DNA of 64,000 bases, from assembly GCF_003367375.1 (NCBI RefSeq), contig NZ_CP031416.1:1557501-1621500 (forward strand). The letters run 5' to 3'. A model generated the notes under the pieces. That model saw nothing but the letters and a program-made list of their open reading frames with translations, was not told the DNA's origin and ran no database searches. Shown here piece after piece: positions 1 to 8,574 of the stretch. The position numbers were made by a program, and so were the translations under genes. How positions within the stretch are numbered: the stretch's first letter is position 1; each line of letters begins with the position of its first letter. Source of the stretch: Gallaecimonas mangrovi. Its GTDB lineage: Bacteria > Pseudomonadota > Gammaproteobacteria > Enterobacterales > Gallaecimonadaceae.

Positions 1-1182
1 GAAGCTGTAGGTCATACCCACGCTGTACCAGGTACGGTCGGTGTCTGGAATACGCAGGTTACGATAATCAGCGTTAACCGGGCTTTGGTCATACTTGATA
101 CCGGCCCTTAAGGTAATGTCGTTGGTGGCGACGTAGGTCAAGCCCACAGCACCATACCAAGTGTCATCCCAGTCTTCGGTTTCATCTAGCAGCTCTGCAC
201 CAACGGCGCTATTGGCTTCCAGTTTGTCAAACTCTGACCATTCAACACGGTTAATGGATGCTTGCACTGATAACACTTCGTTGATTTTTTGGTTTACGGC
301 CAATTCCCAAATGGCTGGCAGTGTTAAGTCCACTGAGTCGCCAAAGGAAGAGGGCAGGCTTGCCAAAAAGGCAGCACTGGTGCTGCTGGAGTCTTGAGCA
401 TAAAGTGCGGCGCCCAAGGTTGGCAGAATACCGGTGTTGATATCACCTTTGATGGTTAAATCCACTTTCGAGCGATACGCAAAGCCCACACGCGTGTCGG
501 TACTAAAGTCGTAGCTCAAGCCAAAGTTCCAGCCAAAGCCATAATCATCGCCCTTAAGCTCGGTGATCTTTTGACCGGCAAAAGCGGCACCCGGCACGCT
601 GGAGTCAAGGTTGGTTGGCATCGACGCGTTCAACGTTGCCTTGGCGTAAACCACGTCCAGACCAAAGCCAACAGAGAAACTGTCGTTAACCTTGTAAGCA
701 ATGCTGGGGTTGAGGTTGTAAGTTTTCAGGTCGGTCTTGTCGGCCAGCGGTGCACTCATTGAGCCGCCATCATAGTCGCTGACCAGGCCAAAGTTAGAGA
801 AGCCGCCTATCCCCCAGGCCCACTGGTCATTAATGGGCGCTACATAGAAGGCCTCAGGCACAAACTCGTTGGGTGCAACATCATAGGAGTTGCTGGGTAC
901 GGTTTGGGCACCGGTGGTGAAGTAGTTGGTAACGCTGCCCTGCATGTCGATGTCCGGCATGATGTAAGCACCGGTGATACTGACAATAGGACGGTTAAAT
1001 TGGGTCATCAATGCCGGGTTAGCGGCGACGACGGAACCATCAGCCGCGACGGCGGCTTCACCCGCATTAGCACGCCCCAGTGCTTTTGCTGAGTGTTCAC
1101 TGATCTGGAAACCTGCTGCCATGGCACCAGAGCAGACGCTGAAAATGGCTGTTGCTACGAGTGATTTTCTGACTAACTGCAT
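1..1182 (-). CDS. fadL: FadL-family long-chain fatty acid outer-membrane channel (3' edge cut by window)
   Basis: Outer-membrane beta-barrel that takes up long-chain fatty acids. The 394 visible codons begin with a signal peptide (MQLVRKSLVATAIFS..., cleavage near AMA-AGFQ). The mature start AGFQISEHSAKALGRANAG is typical of FadL, as is the NPALM segment after it. Position 1 of the window is the last base of a codon in ...GMTYSF, an ending normal for a barrel with a C-terminal Phe, so probably only the stop codon is missing. The start at 1182 has a GAGAG-type ribosome site. A FadR-like half palindrome lies about 40-55 bases upstream (1222-1238), matching fadIJ elsewhere in the window. Aromatic-hydrocarbon-uptake relatives share this fold, so the exact substrate is inferred. 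Confidence 0.9.
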   Translation of the reverse strand, partial: MQLVRKSLVATAIFSVCSGAMAAGFQISEHSAKALGRANAGEAAVAADGSVVAANPALMTQFNRPIVSITGAYIMPDIDMQGSVTNYFTTGAQTVPSNSYDVAPNEFVPEAFYVAPINDQWAWGIGGFSNFGLVSDYDGGSMSAPLADKTDLKTYNLNPSIAYKVNDSFSVGFGLDVVYAKATLNASMPTNLDSSVPGAAFAGQKITELKGDDYGFGWNFGLSYDFSTDTRVGFAYRSKVDLTIKGDINTGILPTLGAALYAQDSSSTSAAFLASLPSSFGDSVDLTLPAIWELAVNQKINEVLSVQASINRVEWSEFDKLEANSAVGAELLDETEDWDDTWYGAVGLTYVATNDITLRAGIKYDQSPVNADYRNLRIPDTDRTWYSVGMTYSF

Positions 1183-1221
1183 AATATTTTTCTCTCTCTT
1201 CAGGCATCCGTGACTAAAGTC

Positions 1222-1238
1222 CGCTCAGCGGACCTGTT
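1222..1238 (-). promoter_or_regulatory. Candidate FadR operator before fadL
   Basis: Read on the minus strand the site is AACAGGTCCGCTGAGCG. Its first half matches the FadR consensus AACTGGTCnGAC well and the second half poorly. It shares ACAGGTC with the stronger site before fadI. It also overlaps a 6-bp inverted repeat (GTCCGC/GCGGAC, 1219-1233), which might be the real signal instead. Confidence 0.4.
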
Positions 1239-1392
1239 GCGATATTATCAAAACTTCTGACTATTCGCCCAAAATTGCACCGGTTAAATGCGATATTTTG
1301 TACAAAAAAGTTACTGAACCGCAGTCAGTAATCAAGGGGGCGACAAATACAAGAATTGCCCGCATTTTAGGGGCTTAGGGTTTCTGCGCAAC

Positions 1393-1421
1393 CTAAAAAT
1401 AACCCGGCCGAAGCCGGGTAT
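1393..1421 (-). terminator. Rho-independent terminator after the anti-sigma gene
   Basis: On the minus strand a 7-bp ACCCGGC/GCCGGGT stem with a short TTCG-type loop is followed by TTATTTTT. It ends the sigma/anti-sigma transcript before the fadL promoter region. The remaining 1183-1445 interval holds only this hairpin and the fadL leader. Confidence 0.8.
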
Positions 1422-1445
1422 CAGGTCAATGGCGAATGAATGTCG

Positions 1446-2162
1446 TCAGGTGGACCAATCGAGGTTTTTTTTCAACTTTGTTTCCATGATGTTAAGGGGC
1501 TCACCCTTCTCGCCGATCAAAATGATTTGGTGGTCACCCATCTGTTCGGTTACGCCGTCGAACTGGCCATCAGCAAATACCGACTTTTCTTTTGCTCCGG
1601 CTTTGACCTTATTTTTGATAATAAAAACCGTTACCCGGCCTTTGCTGCCGGCAAACACGGCATGCAGGCTCTTGACGCCGTTAAAATCGCAGAAGTTAAC
1701 GTAATAAATGTGGCCAATATTGCGGGTGAGGGTGGCCCCATAAACCGCAGACTTACTGTTAAAGGTTGCCAATGTGGCCTTTTCATCCACCGCATCGGTC
1801 ATGGTGCTGTATTCGTGGTAGACGTGGGCGAGGGCATATTGGCTAAAGCCCAGTTGGCCCCTGTCGAGGGTAAAAAAGCTCAGCAGCGTGCCGGCAGTGA
1901 AGGCTAAGGAGGCGGCGATGGCGAGGTGCCAACGGCTCCGGCGTCGCTGGCGCTGCTCAAAGTCTTTGAGGCTTTGATTTAAAATAATGCGGCTTTGAAG
2001 GTTCGCGGGCACTGGCACCGTTAAAGCGGCTTTGAGGTCATTGTCTTGCTGGCGCACGTCATTAAGTAAGCGTTGACGCTCTGGGGTTTGGGCGTCTTCA
2101 CAAAGGCCTGATTGCTGCGGTTCGGTCAGCAAGTTTTGACGAAACTCCAAGTCATTCATCAT
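1446..2162 (-). CDS. DUF3379-type membrane protein, candidate anti-sigma factor
   Basis: 238 residues: a cytoplasmic N-terminal part, one membrane segment around residues 80-100 (HLAIAASLAFTAGTLLSFF) and a periplasmic C-terminal domain of about 135 residues. The N-terminus has spaced acidic and hydrophobic residues but no HxxxCxxC zinc motif. The start codon overlaps the stop of the upstream ECF sigma gene (ATGA at 2159-2162), so the two are translationally coupled. A second in-frame ATG lies one codon downstream, and GGAGGG serves either. The topology and coupling are typical of a membrane anti-sigma factor. The DUF3379 assignment is from recall of Vibrio and Shewanella homologues found beside sigma-70 genes; the anti-sigma function is inferred. 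Confidence 0.75.
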   Translation of the reverse strand: MMNDLEFRQNLLTEPQQSGLCEDAQTPERQRLLNDVRQQDNDLKAALTVPVPANLQSRIILNQSLKDFEQRQRRRSRWHLAIAASLAFTAGTLLSFFTLDRGQLGFSQYALAHVYHEYSTMTDAVDEKATLATFNSKSAVYGATLTRNIGHIYYVNFCDFNGVKSLHAVFAGSKGRVTVFIIKNKVKAGAKEKSVFADGQFDGVTEQMGDHQIILIGEKGEPLNIMETKLKKNLDWST

Positions 2163-2665
2163 TGTGCCCTCCTGTCTTGTGCGGGACTTAACAATGTTCT
2201 TAGCTGGTTACGGGCGCGAAATAACCGCGTCATCACCGTGTTGGTGTTGAGCGACAACAGCTGGCCAATTTCCTCACCTGAGTAGCCGAACAGTACCTGC
2301 AACAACAAGGGTTCACGGTATTCAACGCTGAGTTGTGCCATGGCTCTTTGCAATTCCAGATGGCTGAGTTCGGTTTCGCTGTCGTGGCTACGCAGGTCCT
2401 GCAATTGCGCCTCTTCGTAATCGGTCATGTCGAATTGTTTACGCTCAAAACGCCTGGCGTTTTCTCGGCGCAAAATAGTGATAAGCCAGGCCCTGGCAGA
2501 CTTCTCATCTTTCAAGTCATCCAGGTATTTCCAGGCCCGAAGAAAGGTTTCTTGCACCAAGTCGTCGGCAATACTGGCGTCATTGGTTAACCACAGCCCG
2601 TAGCGATAAAGGTCTGTTGATAAGGCCCCCACGAGGGCTTCAAATCGGCGTTGTCTACTGTTCAT
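2159..2665 (-). CDS. ECF-type RNA polymerase sigma factor
   Basis: 168 residues, the usual ECF size. Region 2 is visible near residues 10-75 (ADDLVQETFLRAWKYLDDL, the core-binding and -10 recognition segment). Region 4 lies near 105-160, with a helix-turn-helix (FGYSGEEIGQLLSLNTNTV then MTRLFRARNQLR). A poorly conserved linker separates them. It overlaps the downstream candidate anti-sigma gene by four bases. An AAGG sits only one base before the ATG, so the ribosome site is poor and the start is less certain than the frame. The neighbouring Bat operon transcribes toward it but is separated by a terminator. Confidence 0.88.
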   Translation of the reverse strand: MNSRQRRFEALVGALSTDLYRYGLWLTNDASIADDLVQETFLRAWKYLDDLKDEKSARAWLITILRRENARRFERKQFDMTDYEEAQLQDLRSHDSETELSHLELQRAMAQLSVEYREPLLLQVLFGYSGEEIGQLLSLNTNTVMTRLFRARNQLRTLLSPAQDRRAQ

Positions 2666-2735
2666 ACCTTATTGACCGTGGTTAAGGCCTTGGTCTTTCA
2701 AGGCGGTGGCATTTTTTTAAGGTTGTTGTGGTGAT

Positions 2736-2767
2736 AAAAAAGGCCAGCTTACCGCTGGCCTTTTATT
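2736..2767 (-). terminator. Rho-independent terminator after batD
   Basis: On the minus strand AAAGGCCAGC pairs perfectly with GCTGGCCTTT around a GGTAA loop, followed by a T run. It closes the MoxR-Bat operon just upstream of the sigma-factor gene. Confidence 0.88.
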
Positions 2768-4379
2768 AAAGCTTAAAACGCGCGTAAAGCCCGCTGCCTT
2801 CAGGGGGCGCTTTGGGCGGTTTCGCCGTGTTAAGTGCCTGCCATAATGGTTCACCATTCCAGCTGTGGCTGGATGTTGCAAAGCGCTGTTGTTGCAAGTC
2901 TTTTATGGCATCGGTTAGCGGCGGATGAGCAAAAAATTCAGCTAACGCTTCCAAGGAATGCAGCTGGTATTTATCTTGCGCCCAATGCAGCAGCGCTTGG
3001 CCAGCTTTGGCCGGGTCATTGCTTTTAATGGCTTGGCGCAACTGCTGCCAGCTAGGTGAGGCGGCTTCCTCTTTCGGCTGTCTTTCACTCGGTATTGGGG
3101 CTTTTTTACGCCATTTCGGACGCAGCCAGAACACCAGTGTTACCAGCCACAACAAGACTACCAGTGCTGTTAGCCATGGCCAGTAATCGGCATTGGCTTT
3201 CGCCGGTGGCAACGTACTGTTATCCGCTTGCACCTTTGATTGCTGGTCAGTTGCGGCAGGCGCGACGGTGACAGTGCGAGCGGGCAGGGTGGCAATCTCA
3301 TACTGGCCTTTTAAGGTGTCAAACCAGGTGACGTCCACCTCTGGCAGAGTATAAGTGCCGGCTTTCGTTGGCACTAATGCCTGCGCCATGGTTTGCTGGG
3401 CCATCATCCAGCCGTCTTTTAAATAATTTTTACGGTCTTTTTGGTCCGGATACGACTTAAAGCCATCCGGTACCGCCATTTGCAAGGTCGGTAGCTCATT
3501 GGCTTCGGTGCCGGTGGCGGTAACAACCAAGGTGCGGGTGATGGGTTGCCCTACTTTCCAGTGCTTCGGATCTTGGCTCCAGCGGTCTTCCAGTTTGATT
3601 TCCCGGGCGGGTAGCCAGGGTTTGCTGGTATCGGGAATGGGCAGCACCGTCAGGCTTTGTGGCTGGCCAACCTTGCCGACGCTACGGGTGCCGTAAAAAC
3701 CCAGACTGTTTTGGGTGTCAATTTCGCCGTTAAATACTGGTGGGTCAATAACATAGCTACCGACTTTCTTGGCAAAAATAGCGTAGTGGCGGCTGTAGGT
3801 TTCAAATGCCATACCCTGGCGAGTTTCGGTGCCTTTTTGGTCTTTGCCCAGTTGTTTAACGTCACCGTCATCCATTTTCGGGTCGGACAACTGCCCTTGG
3901 CGCAGGTCGGCACCTACCAGCAGTTTGACGTCGTAACTGACTTGCTGGCCGGGGTAAACCTGGTGATCTGACATCGAGGTTTCCAGCATGATGCTATCAA
4001 CCTTGGTACTGGCGCCGGCTTTGACAACAGTCAGCTTGATGGGGGCTGTCATCATGCTGTCGACTTTGAGCGGCGGTATGGTGAAGTTGCCAGGTTTGGG
4101 GGCAATCAGAGTGACGCGCCAGGTGGTATTTTGGCTAAAGTCGCCATTAATAATTTGCGTGTTCTGACCAACGCTGGTGTTGCCAACAATGAAGTTTTTC
4201 AGCAGCGGCGATGTATCAAGCGCATCAGACGGCAAATTACCGTCGGCCACGACTTTAAGGGTGAAGCCGTCATTGGCTTGTACCGGGTTTTGGCTGACGG
4301 TGGCCTGTACCTGGGTGGCGGCCCATAGCAGGGTGGGAATAAGCCAGAGGCTGGCGAGCCAAAGCAGGCGCTTTACCAT
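2766..4379 (-). CDS. BatD-like protein of the MoxR/Bat operon
   Basis: 537 residues with a signal peptide (MVKRLLWLASLWLIPTLLWA). A long periplasmic part of beta-rich repeats follows (VQATVSQNPVQANDGFTL at its start, typical of BatD). One membrane segment lies near residues 405-425 (WLTALVVLLWLVTLVFWL), then a cytoplasmic tail of about 110 residues. BatD proteins are the periplasmic partner in Bat aerotolerance and envelope complexes. Translation starts 7 bases inside the end of the upstream BatB/C gene. It is the last gene of the operon, followed by a terminator. Family membership is clear from order and layout; the biochemical role is not established even in studied relatives. Confidence 0.85.
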   Translation of the reverse strand: MVKRLLWLASLWLIPTLLWAATQVQATVSQNPVQANDGFTLKVVADGNLPSDALDTSPLLKNFIVGNTSVGQNTQIINGDFSQNTTWRVTLIAPKPGNFTIPPLKVDSMMTAPIKLTVVKAGASTKVDSIMLETSMSDHQVYPGQQVSYDVKLLVGADLRQGQLSDPKMDDGDVKQLGKDQKGTETRQGMAFETYSRHYAIFAKKVGSYVIDPPVFNGEIDTQNSLGFYGTRSVGKVGQPQSLTVLPIPDTSKPWLPAREIKLEDRWSQDPKHWKVGQPITRTLVVTATGTEANELPTLQMAVPDGFKSYPDQKDRKNYLKDGWMMAQQTMAQALVPTKAGTYTLPEVDVTWFDTLKGQYEIATLPARTVTVAPAATDQQSKVQADNSTLPPAKANADYWPWLTALVVLLWLVTLVFWLRPKWRKKAPIPSERQPKEEAASPSWQQLRQAIKSNDPAKAGQALLHWAQDKYQLHSLEALAEFFAHPPLTDAIKDLQQQRFATSSHSWNGEPLWQALNTAKPPKAPPEGSGLYARFKL

Positions 4380-6229
4380 GGTTGATCTTCCTTCGCATTT
4401 CTTTTGCGCGCCTCATAAGCACGGCGCATTTGTTGTTGCAGCAGATAGCCGGGGTCATCGTTCACAGAGTCGAGAATTTTATCGGCCTCGGTTTGGGTGG
4501 CAGGGCCTTTACCGTCTTTAGGCAATGCCTTAGCTGCCTGTTGCTGGCCTTTTTTCGTGTCTTTGTCACCCTCGGCCTGGGCTTTTTGCGGTTCAGCCTG
4601 TTGTTTGTCTTTCGGTTGCTGGCTGTTAGCCCCTTGCTGGCTCTGCTGTTTTTTATCCTGATTTTGTTGTGGGTTTTGCGCGTTGTTTGGGTTTTGCTGC
4701 GCTTTGTTATCTTGGGGCTGCTGGTCCTTCTGCTTACCTTTATCGCCGGGCTTTTTCCCCTTGTTTTGACCCTTGTTATCCTTGGACTTTGGCGATTGGT
4801 CTCCAGGCTTTTTGCCCTGGTTGCCTTTGTTGTTTTGGCTGTTGCCTTGTTGGTCTTTATTCTGGTTTTTACCGTCTTTATTTTTGTTTTGGTCAGAGCC
4901 TTGCTTGTTTTTATGCTGAGCTTGCTGCTTTTTCACCAAGTCGCGGTTAAAGCGGGCATCTTTAAAGTCCGGCTTTTCTTTCAGCGCTTTATCGTAGGCT
5001 TTAAGGGCATCATCCAGTTGCCCTGCCTTGGCTAAAGCATTGCCTTCGTTGTAGCGGGCTTTGGCGCCTTTTTGCGTGGCCCAGAGCTTTGCGGCTGCTT
5101 TATATTGGCCAGCACGATATAAAGCAGCAGCTCGCCAATCAGGGTCATTAAAGGTATTGGCAGCCGCTTTAAAGTCTTTTTTCTGGTACTGCTGATAGCC
5201 TTCCTGGCTGCGGTTTTTAAAGGCATCAGCATGGGCTTGGGGCGCCATCTGCACCAGGGTTACGCCAAGGGCTGCAACCAACAAGCCACGGCGAAAAGCC
5301 AGCAGCAGCAGTGGCACTAACAGCCACAGCAAGTAGCGGCCGCCGTCTTGAGGCAGGCTAATGACCTCGTCAGATTTATCTTCTTTCCCCTTGGGTTTGG
5401 TCAGTAGCGCTTTGATGTCACCGTCGTCGAGGCCAGCCTTGATACAAAGGCCGTTAACGGCAGAACAGACATCCGACATGTGGGTTTGCGGAATAACGAC
5501 TTGGCCATTGTCGCCTTTTAATAAGCCCCCCGACATGGTTTTGATGGGCGCGCCCTGTGGGGTGCCAAACACTAGCGCCGACACCTTAAATTCGCCTAAA
5601 TCCAAGTTGCTAATAGCGCTTTGCTCTTGCTTGGTAAAACCATCGGTAAACAGCAAAATATTGCCGCGTTTAAAACCGGCGTGGGTTAATAGCGCCATGG
5701 CTTTTTTTATGCCCAAATCGGCCCTTTGCCCCTGCACCGGCATAATTTCGCTGGAAAGAGCATGAATTAAATGCTCAAGGGTACTGGCGTCTTTGGTTAG
5801 CGGTGAAATGGTAAAGGCGTCGCCGGCATAGGCCACCAAGCCGGTTTCACCTTCTTTTAGGGCCCGTACCAAATCGATGGCTTTGAATTTCGATTGCGTT
5901 AGGCGGTCAGGGGTAAGGTCGGTGGCGCGCATGGTCATCGACATATCCATCACGATGACTCGGCCGCCACTGAGCTGATAAAGCGGGTATTTGTCTTGTC
6001 GCCAGCTGGGACCGGCTAAGGCGAGGGTGGCAATTAGCCAGCCCAGGGCGAGCAGCAACAAAGGCCAGCGGCTTTGGGCGCCGTCTTGGCCCGTTAACAG
6101 GTGTTTGGCTAAATGCGGCGGCAGCAATTTTTGCCAACCGGAGCCTGCCGGGCGGCGCTGCCAGCACCACCAAAGCAATACGGCCAGGGGAATAAGGGCC
6201 AGTAACCAATAGGGCCTTAGCAAGATCAT
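4373..6229 (-). CDS. BatB/BatC-type protein: VWA domain fused to TPR and Q/N/K-rich tail
   Basis: 618 residues from the ATG at 6229, whose ATGA overlaps the BatA stop and which has GGAGGAG upstream; a longer frame to 6286 exists but is less likely. Order: two N-terminal membrane segments (residues about 5-22 and 55-75), a von Willebrand A domain with a MIDAS-like DMSMT rather than the usual DxSxS, another membrane segment near 310-325 (YLLWLLVPLLLLAFRRG), TPR repeats near 360-430 (ALAKAGQLDDALKAYDKAL), then about 150 residues dominated by Q, N, K, D and G. In other bacteria BatB and BatC are separate; here VWA and TPR are one chain. The low-complexity tail creates long antisense open frames that are not genes. 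Confidence 0.87.
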   Translation of the reverse strand: MILLRPYWLLALIPLAVLLWWCWQRRPAGSGWQKLLPPHLAKHLLTGQDGAQSRWPLLLLALGWLIATLALAGPSWRQDKYPLYQLSGGRVIVMDMSMTMRATDLTPDRLTQSKFKAIDLVRALKEGETGLVAYAGDAFTISPLTKDASTLEHLIHALSSEIMPVQGQRADLGIKKAMALLTHAGFKRGNILLFTDGFTKQEQSAISNLDLGEFKVSALVFGTPQGAPIKTMSGGLLKGDNGQVVIPQTHMSDVCSAVNGLCIKAGLDDGDIKALLTKPKGKEDKSDEVISLPQDGGRYLLWLLVPLLLLAFRRGLLVAALGVTLVQMAPQAHADAFKNRSQEGYQQYQKKDFKAAANTFNDPDWRAAALYRAGQYKAAAKLWATQKGAKARYNEGNALAKAGQLDDALKAYDKALKEKPDFKDARFNRDLVKKQQAQHKNKQGSDQNKNKDGKNQNKDQQGNSQNNKGNQGKKPGDQSPKSKDNKGQNKGKKPGDKGKQKDQQPQDNKAQQNPNNAQNPQQNQDKKQQSQQGANSQQPKDKQQAEPQKAQAEGDKDTKKGQQQAAKALPKDGKGPATQTEADKILDSVNDDPGYLLQQQMRRAYEARKRNAKEDQPW

Positions 6230-7197
6230 CGGCTCCTCCATACAGCAACGGCTACCGTCAGCAATAGCAGTAATGACAAGGGCCAAAAGAACATGTCTTT
6301 GCGCGGGCGCATCACTTGTTGGTTGTCCTTCAACGGCTCAAGCTTATTGAGTTCGCTATAAATCTGTTGCAGCTCTTTGGTGTCTTTGGCCCGGAAAAAA
6401 CGGCCGCCGGTATCTTTGGACAACTCGGTGAGCAGTGTTTCATCTGGCGGATCTGGGTTGGGCACTTTAATGGCACCGAAAGGGGTACGCTGCAGCTGGT
6501 AATCTGAGCCCAGACCAATGGTGTAGAAGGTCACGCCTTTGGCCTTGGCGGCGGCAATGGCGTCTTGTGGGTCAACCGAGCCGGTATTGTTGTGGCCATC
6601 GGTCAGCAATATAGCCACTTTTTTCTTGCCCGGTCTTTTGGCCAGTTCTTTGGTGGCCAGCGCAATGGCTTCGCCAATGGCGGTGCGGGTACCCACTAAG
6701 CCAAGTTGCGCCTGTGACATAAAGGTGGCGATGGTACTGAGGTCGTACGATAGCGGTGCCTGCACATAGGCATGGTCGGCAAATAAAATTAAGCCTAAAC
6801 GGTCGCCTTTACGCTTTTTAATAAAACTGCTGAGTACATGTTTGGCGGCTGTTAAGCGGTCCACCGCATGGCCGTTGTATTCCATGTCGGTTTCTTGCAT
6901 CGAGGCTGAAAGGTCGAGGATCAGCATCATTTCCCGGCGGCTGTCTGGCAAGCTTACCGGTTGGCCAATCCACACCGGCCGTGCCAGCGCCACTAAGAGC
7001 AGTAACCAGGCAAGCCATTTTATCCAAACGGGTAATTTGCGCCGCGCTAGAGCGGGGCTGTCCATATTGGCGGCCTGGGCAATAGCCAGTGGTACTTTAA
7101 GCCTTGAAAGGCTCGGTAAGGGCTGAGCGGGTAAAAAGCGCCAAATCAGTGGCAGCGGCAGTAGCAATAATACCCAAAGGCTTTCAAATTCAAGCAC
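6226..7197 (-). CDS. BatA-like VWA membrane protein
   Basis: 323 residues. Two N-terminal membrane segments (LWVLLLLPLPLIW and IKWLAWLLLLVALARPVW), then a VWA domain with an intact MIDAS motif (LILDLSASM) and the later Thr and Asp elements (GTRTAIGEAIALA, ILLTDGHNN). A C-terminal membrane helix (MFFWPLSLLLLLTVAVAVW) anchors it again. Such proteins bind a divalent metal and partner proteins in the periplasm. The start is GTG with GGAGG five bases upstream, overlapping the end of the DUF4381 gene by eight bases. It is followed by BatB/C with ATGA coupling. Confidence 0.9.
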   Translation of the reverse strand: MLEFESLWVLLLLPLPLIWRFLPAQPLPSLSRLKVPLAIAQAANMDSPALARRKLPVWIKWLAWLLLLVALARPVWIGQPVSLPDSRREMMLILDLSASMQETDMEYNGHAVDRLTAAKHVLSSFIKKRKGDRLGLILFADHAYVQAPLSYDLSTIATFMSQAQLGLVGTRTAIGEAIALATKELAKRPGKKKVAILLTDGHNNTGSVDPQDAIAAAKAKGVTFYTIGLGSDYQLQRTPFGAIKVPNPDPPDETLLTELSKDTGGRFFRAKDTKELQQIYSELNKLEPLKDNQQVMRPRKDMFFWPLSLLLLLTVAVAVWRSR

Positions 7198-7645
7198 CTT
7201 TGCCTCCTTGGGCCGCTATCCAGGCCTGGGCAAACTGCTTTAGTGCCTCAAAGTGTTCGAAGCTGACCGCAAAACTTTTGGCATAAGGCCCGGCTTCAAG
7301 CAGCTCCAACGTATGGCGGTCAGGTGCTTTGGGGCTGTGCTGTTGTAAAAAACTTACCCAGGCTTTGCCTGACAAGGTGCCAACGGTGGCCGGGTCGTAA
7401 TAATAAATGGCGGCTTCTTTTAGCAGCTGATTGAGAGCGGCCAGAAAATCGTCGCCATTACCCAGCTGCTGCAGGCGCTGTTGTAGTCGCACTTTGACGC
7501 GGTTGTTTTGTTTGGTTTTTAACAGCCAGCCAATGGCCACAGCGGCTAGCAACAGCACAATGGCGATAAGCAACCACCAGCCCCAGGCCAAAGGCCAAAA
7601 CGACGGCGGCAGCGGCTCTTGAATATCTTTGAGTTTGTCTAGCAT
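7190..7645 (-). CDS. DUF4381 membrane protein of the MoxR/Bat operon
   Basis: 151 residues from ATG 7645 (GTGCAGCC ATG CTAG, overlapping the end of the DUF58 gene). One membrane helix near residues 22-45 (WWLLIAIVLLLAAVAIGWLL) is preceded by the proline-rich LKDIQEPLPPSFWPLAWG typical of DUF4381, and followed by a cytoplasmic helical domain. An in-frame extension upstream exists but lies entirely inside the DUF58 gene. DUF4381 genes sit between DUF58 and BatA in many gammaproteobacterial MoxR operons. The role is unknown, probably a scaffold. Confidence 0.85.
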   Translation of the reverse strand: MLDKLKDIQEPLPPSFWPLAWGWWLLIAIVLLLAAVAIGWLLKTKQNNRVKVRLQQRLQQLGNGDDFLAALNQLLKEAAIYYYDPATVGTLSGKAWVSFLQQHSPKAPDRHTLELLEAGPYAKSFAVSFEHFEALKQFAQAWIAAQGGKGA

Positions 7646-8574
7646 GGCTGCACTTTTTCTATCTGAAATTCCAGCGATTGCTGGGCACTGACGGCGCAAA
7701 ATCGAATATTCATGCCTTTTAACACCTGGCGAACAGCATCGAGCTGTTGCAGACGATTTTGCTGGTAGTGATTACGAAAGCGCCCCGAGCCAATGGGCAG
7801 TAATCCTTTGGAATCAATTCCTTGTACTGGCAGTGTCATCGGAAGTCGCGACGAAGGCAGGCTAAGCTCTAACGGGTCGGTTATCAAAAACACGCTAACG
7901 TCAGCGTGCTTTTGTAAGCGTGCCATCAACCAGCGGCTTTCATCGTTCCAGCCTTGTAGGTCGCTGACTATCCAAAGTTGGCTGCCGGGAGCGGCCAGGC
8001 GAATGCTGCGCCTGAGTAAGTCATTTAAATGCTCAGGCCGCGGCGTCAGTAGATCAAGCGCTTGTGATTGCAGCTCTACCAGGGCGTGAGCAAGGGCTAA
8101 CACGCCTTTTTGCCGGCCTTTGGGCTTTAGCTCTTTATGCTGCTCGCCATTGCTGATGAGGGCGCCGACACGGTCACCCCGTTCAGCCACGTGCCAGGCC
8201 AGTAACGCTGCAACATGGCCCGCTTGTACGGCCTTAAGCAGCAGCTGCGAACCAAATTGCATGGTGGGGCCAAGGTCAACGATAAGCTGCACCGGCTTTT
8301 CCCGCTCTTCCCGAAACAACTTGGTATGGGGCTTACCGGTGCGGGCTGTTACCCGCCAGTCGATGCTGCGAATGTCATCACCAACTTGGTATTGGCGCAC
8401 TTCGTCAAAATCCATGCCCCGGCCTTTGGCTCGAGCCAAGTGATGGCCTGCCATATGGGCCTGCGCCGAGGCTTTTGGCGTCAGCTGTACCTGGCGCGCC
8501 AAACGGCGATAAGGCACCAATTCTTCAAGGCTCAGGCCGATGCCATTTGCACCGGTCGGCATTACTGGCTTCAT
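7639..8574 (-). CDS. DUF58 (VWA-like) protein of the MoxR operon
   Basis: 311 residues from the ATG at 8574, which forms ATGA with the moxR stop; a TTG two codons earlier is in frame. The DUF58 core is clear: GMDFDEVRQYQVGDDIRSI, then DWRVTARTGKPHTKLFREER, followed by a VWA-like fold (LIVDLGPTMQFG) whose MIDAS is degenerate. It is soluble by sequence, with no membrane helix. DUF58 proteins are encoded directly after MoxR ATPases and are thought to be partners or clients of the chaperone-like ATPase. The function here is inferred from operon position. Confidence 0.9.
   Translation of the reverse strand: MKPVMPTGANGIGLSLEELVPYRRLARQVQLTPKASAQAHMAGHHLARAKGRGMDFDEVRQYQVGDDIRSIDWRVTARTGKPHTKLFREEREKPVQLIVDLGPTMQFGSQLLLKAVQAGHVAALLAWHVAERGDRVGALISNGEQHKELKPKGRQKGVLALAHALVELQSQALDLLTPRPEHLNDLLRRSIRLAAPGSQLWIVSDLQGWNDESRWLMARLQKHADVSVFLITDPLELSLPSSRLPMTLPVQGIDSKGLLPIGSGRFRNHYQQNRLQQLDAVRQVLKGMNIRFCAVSAQQSLEFQIEKVQPC

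Noticed and set aside
4382-5035. 217-codon open frame on the plus strand across the BatB/C tail
   Set aside because: It is the antisense of the Q/N/K-rich low-complexity region, and its Leu/Val-rich translation follows from that bias. No ribosome site or family features.
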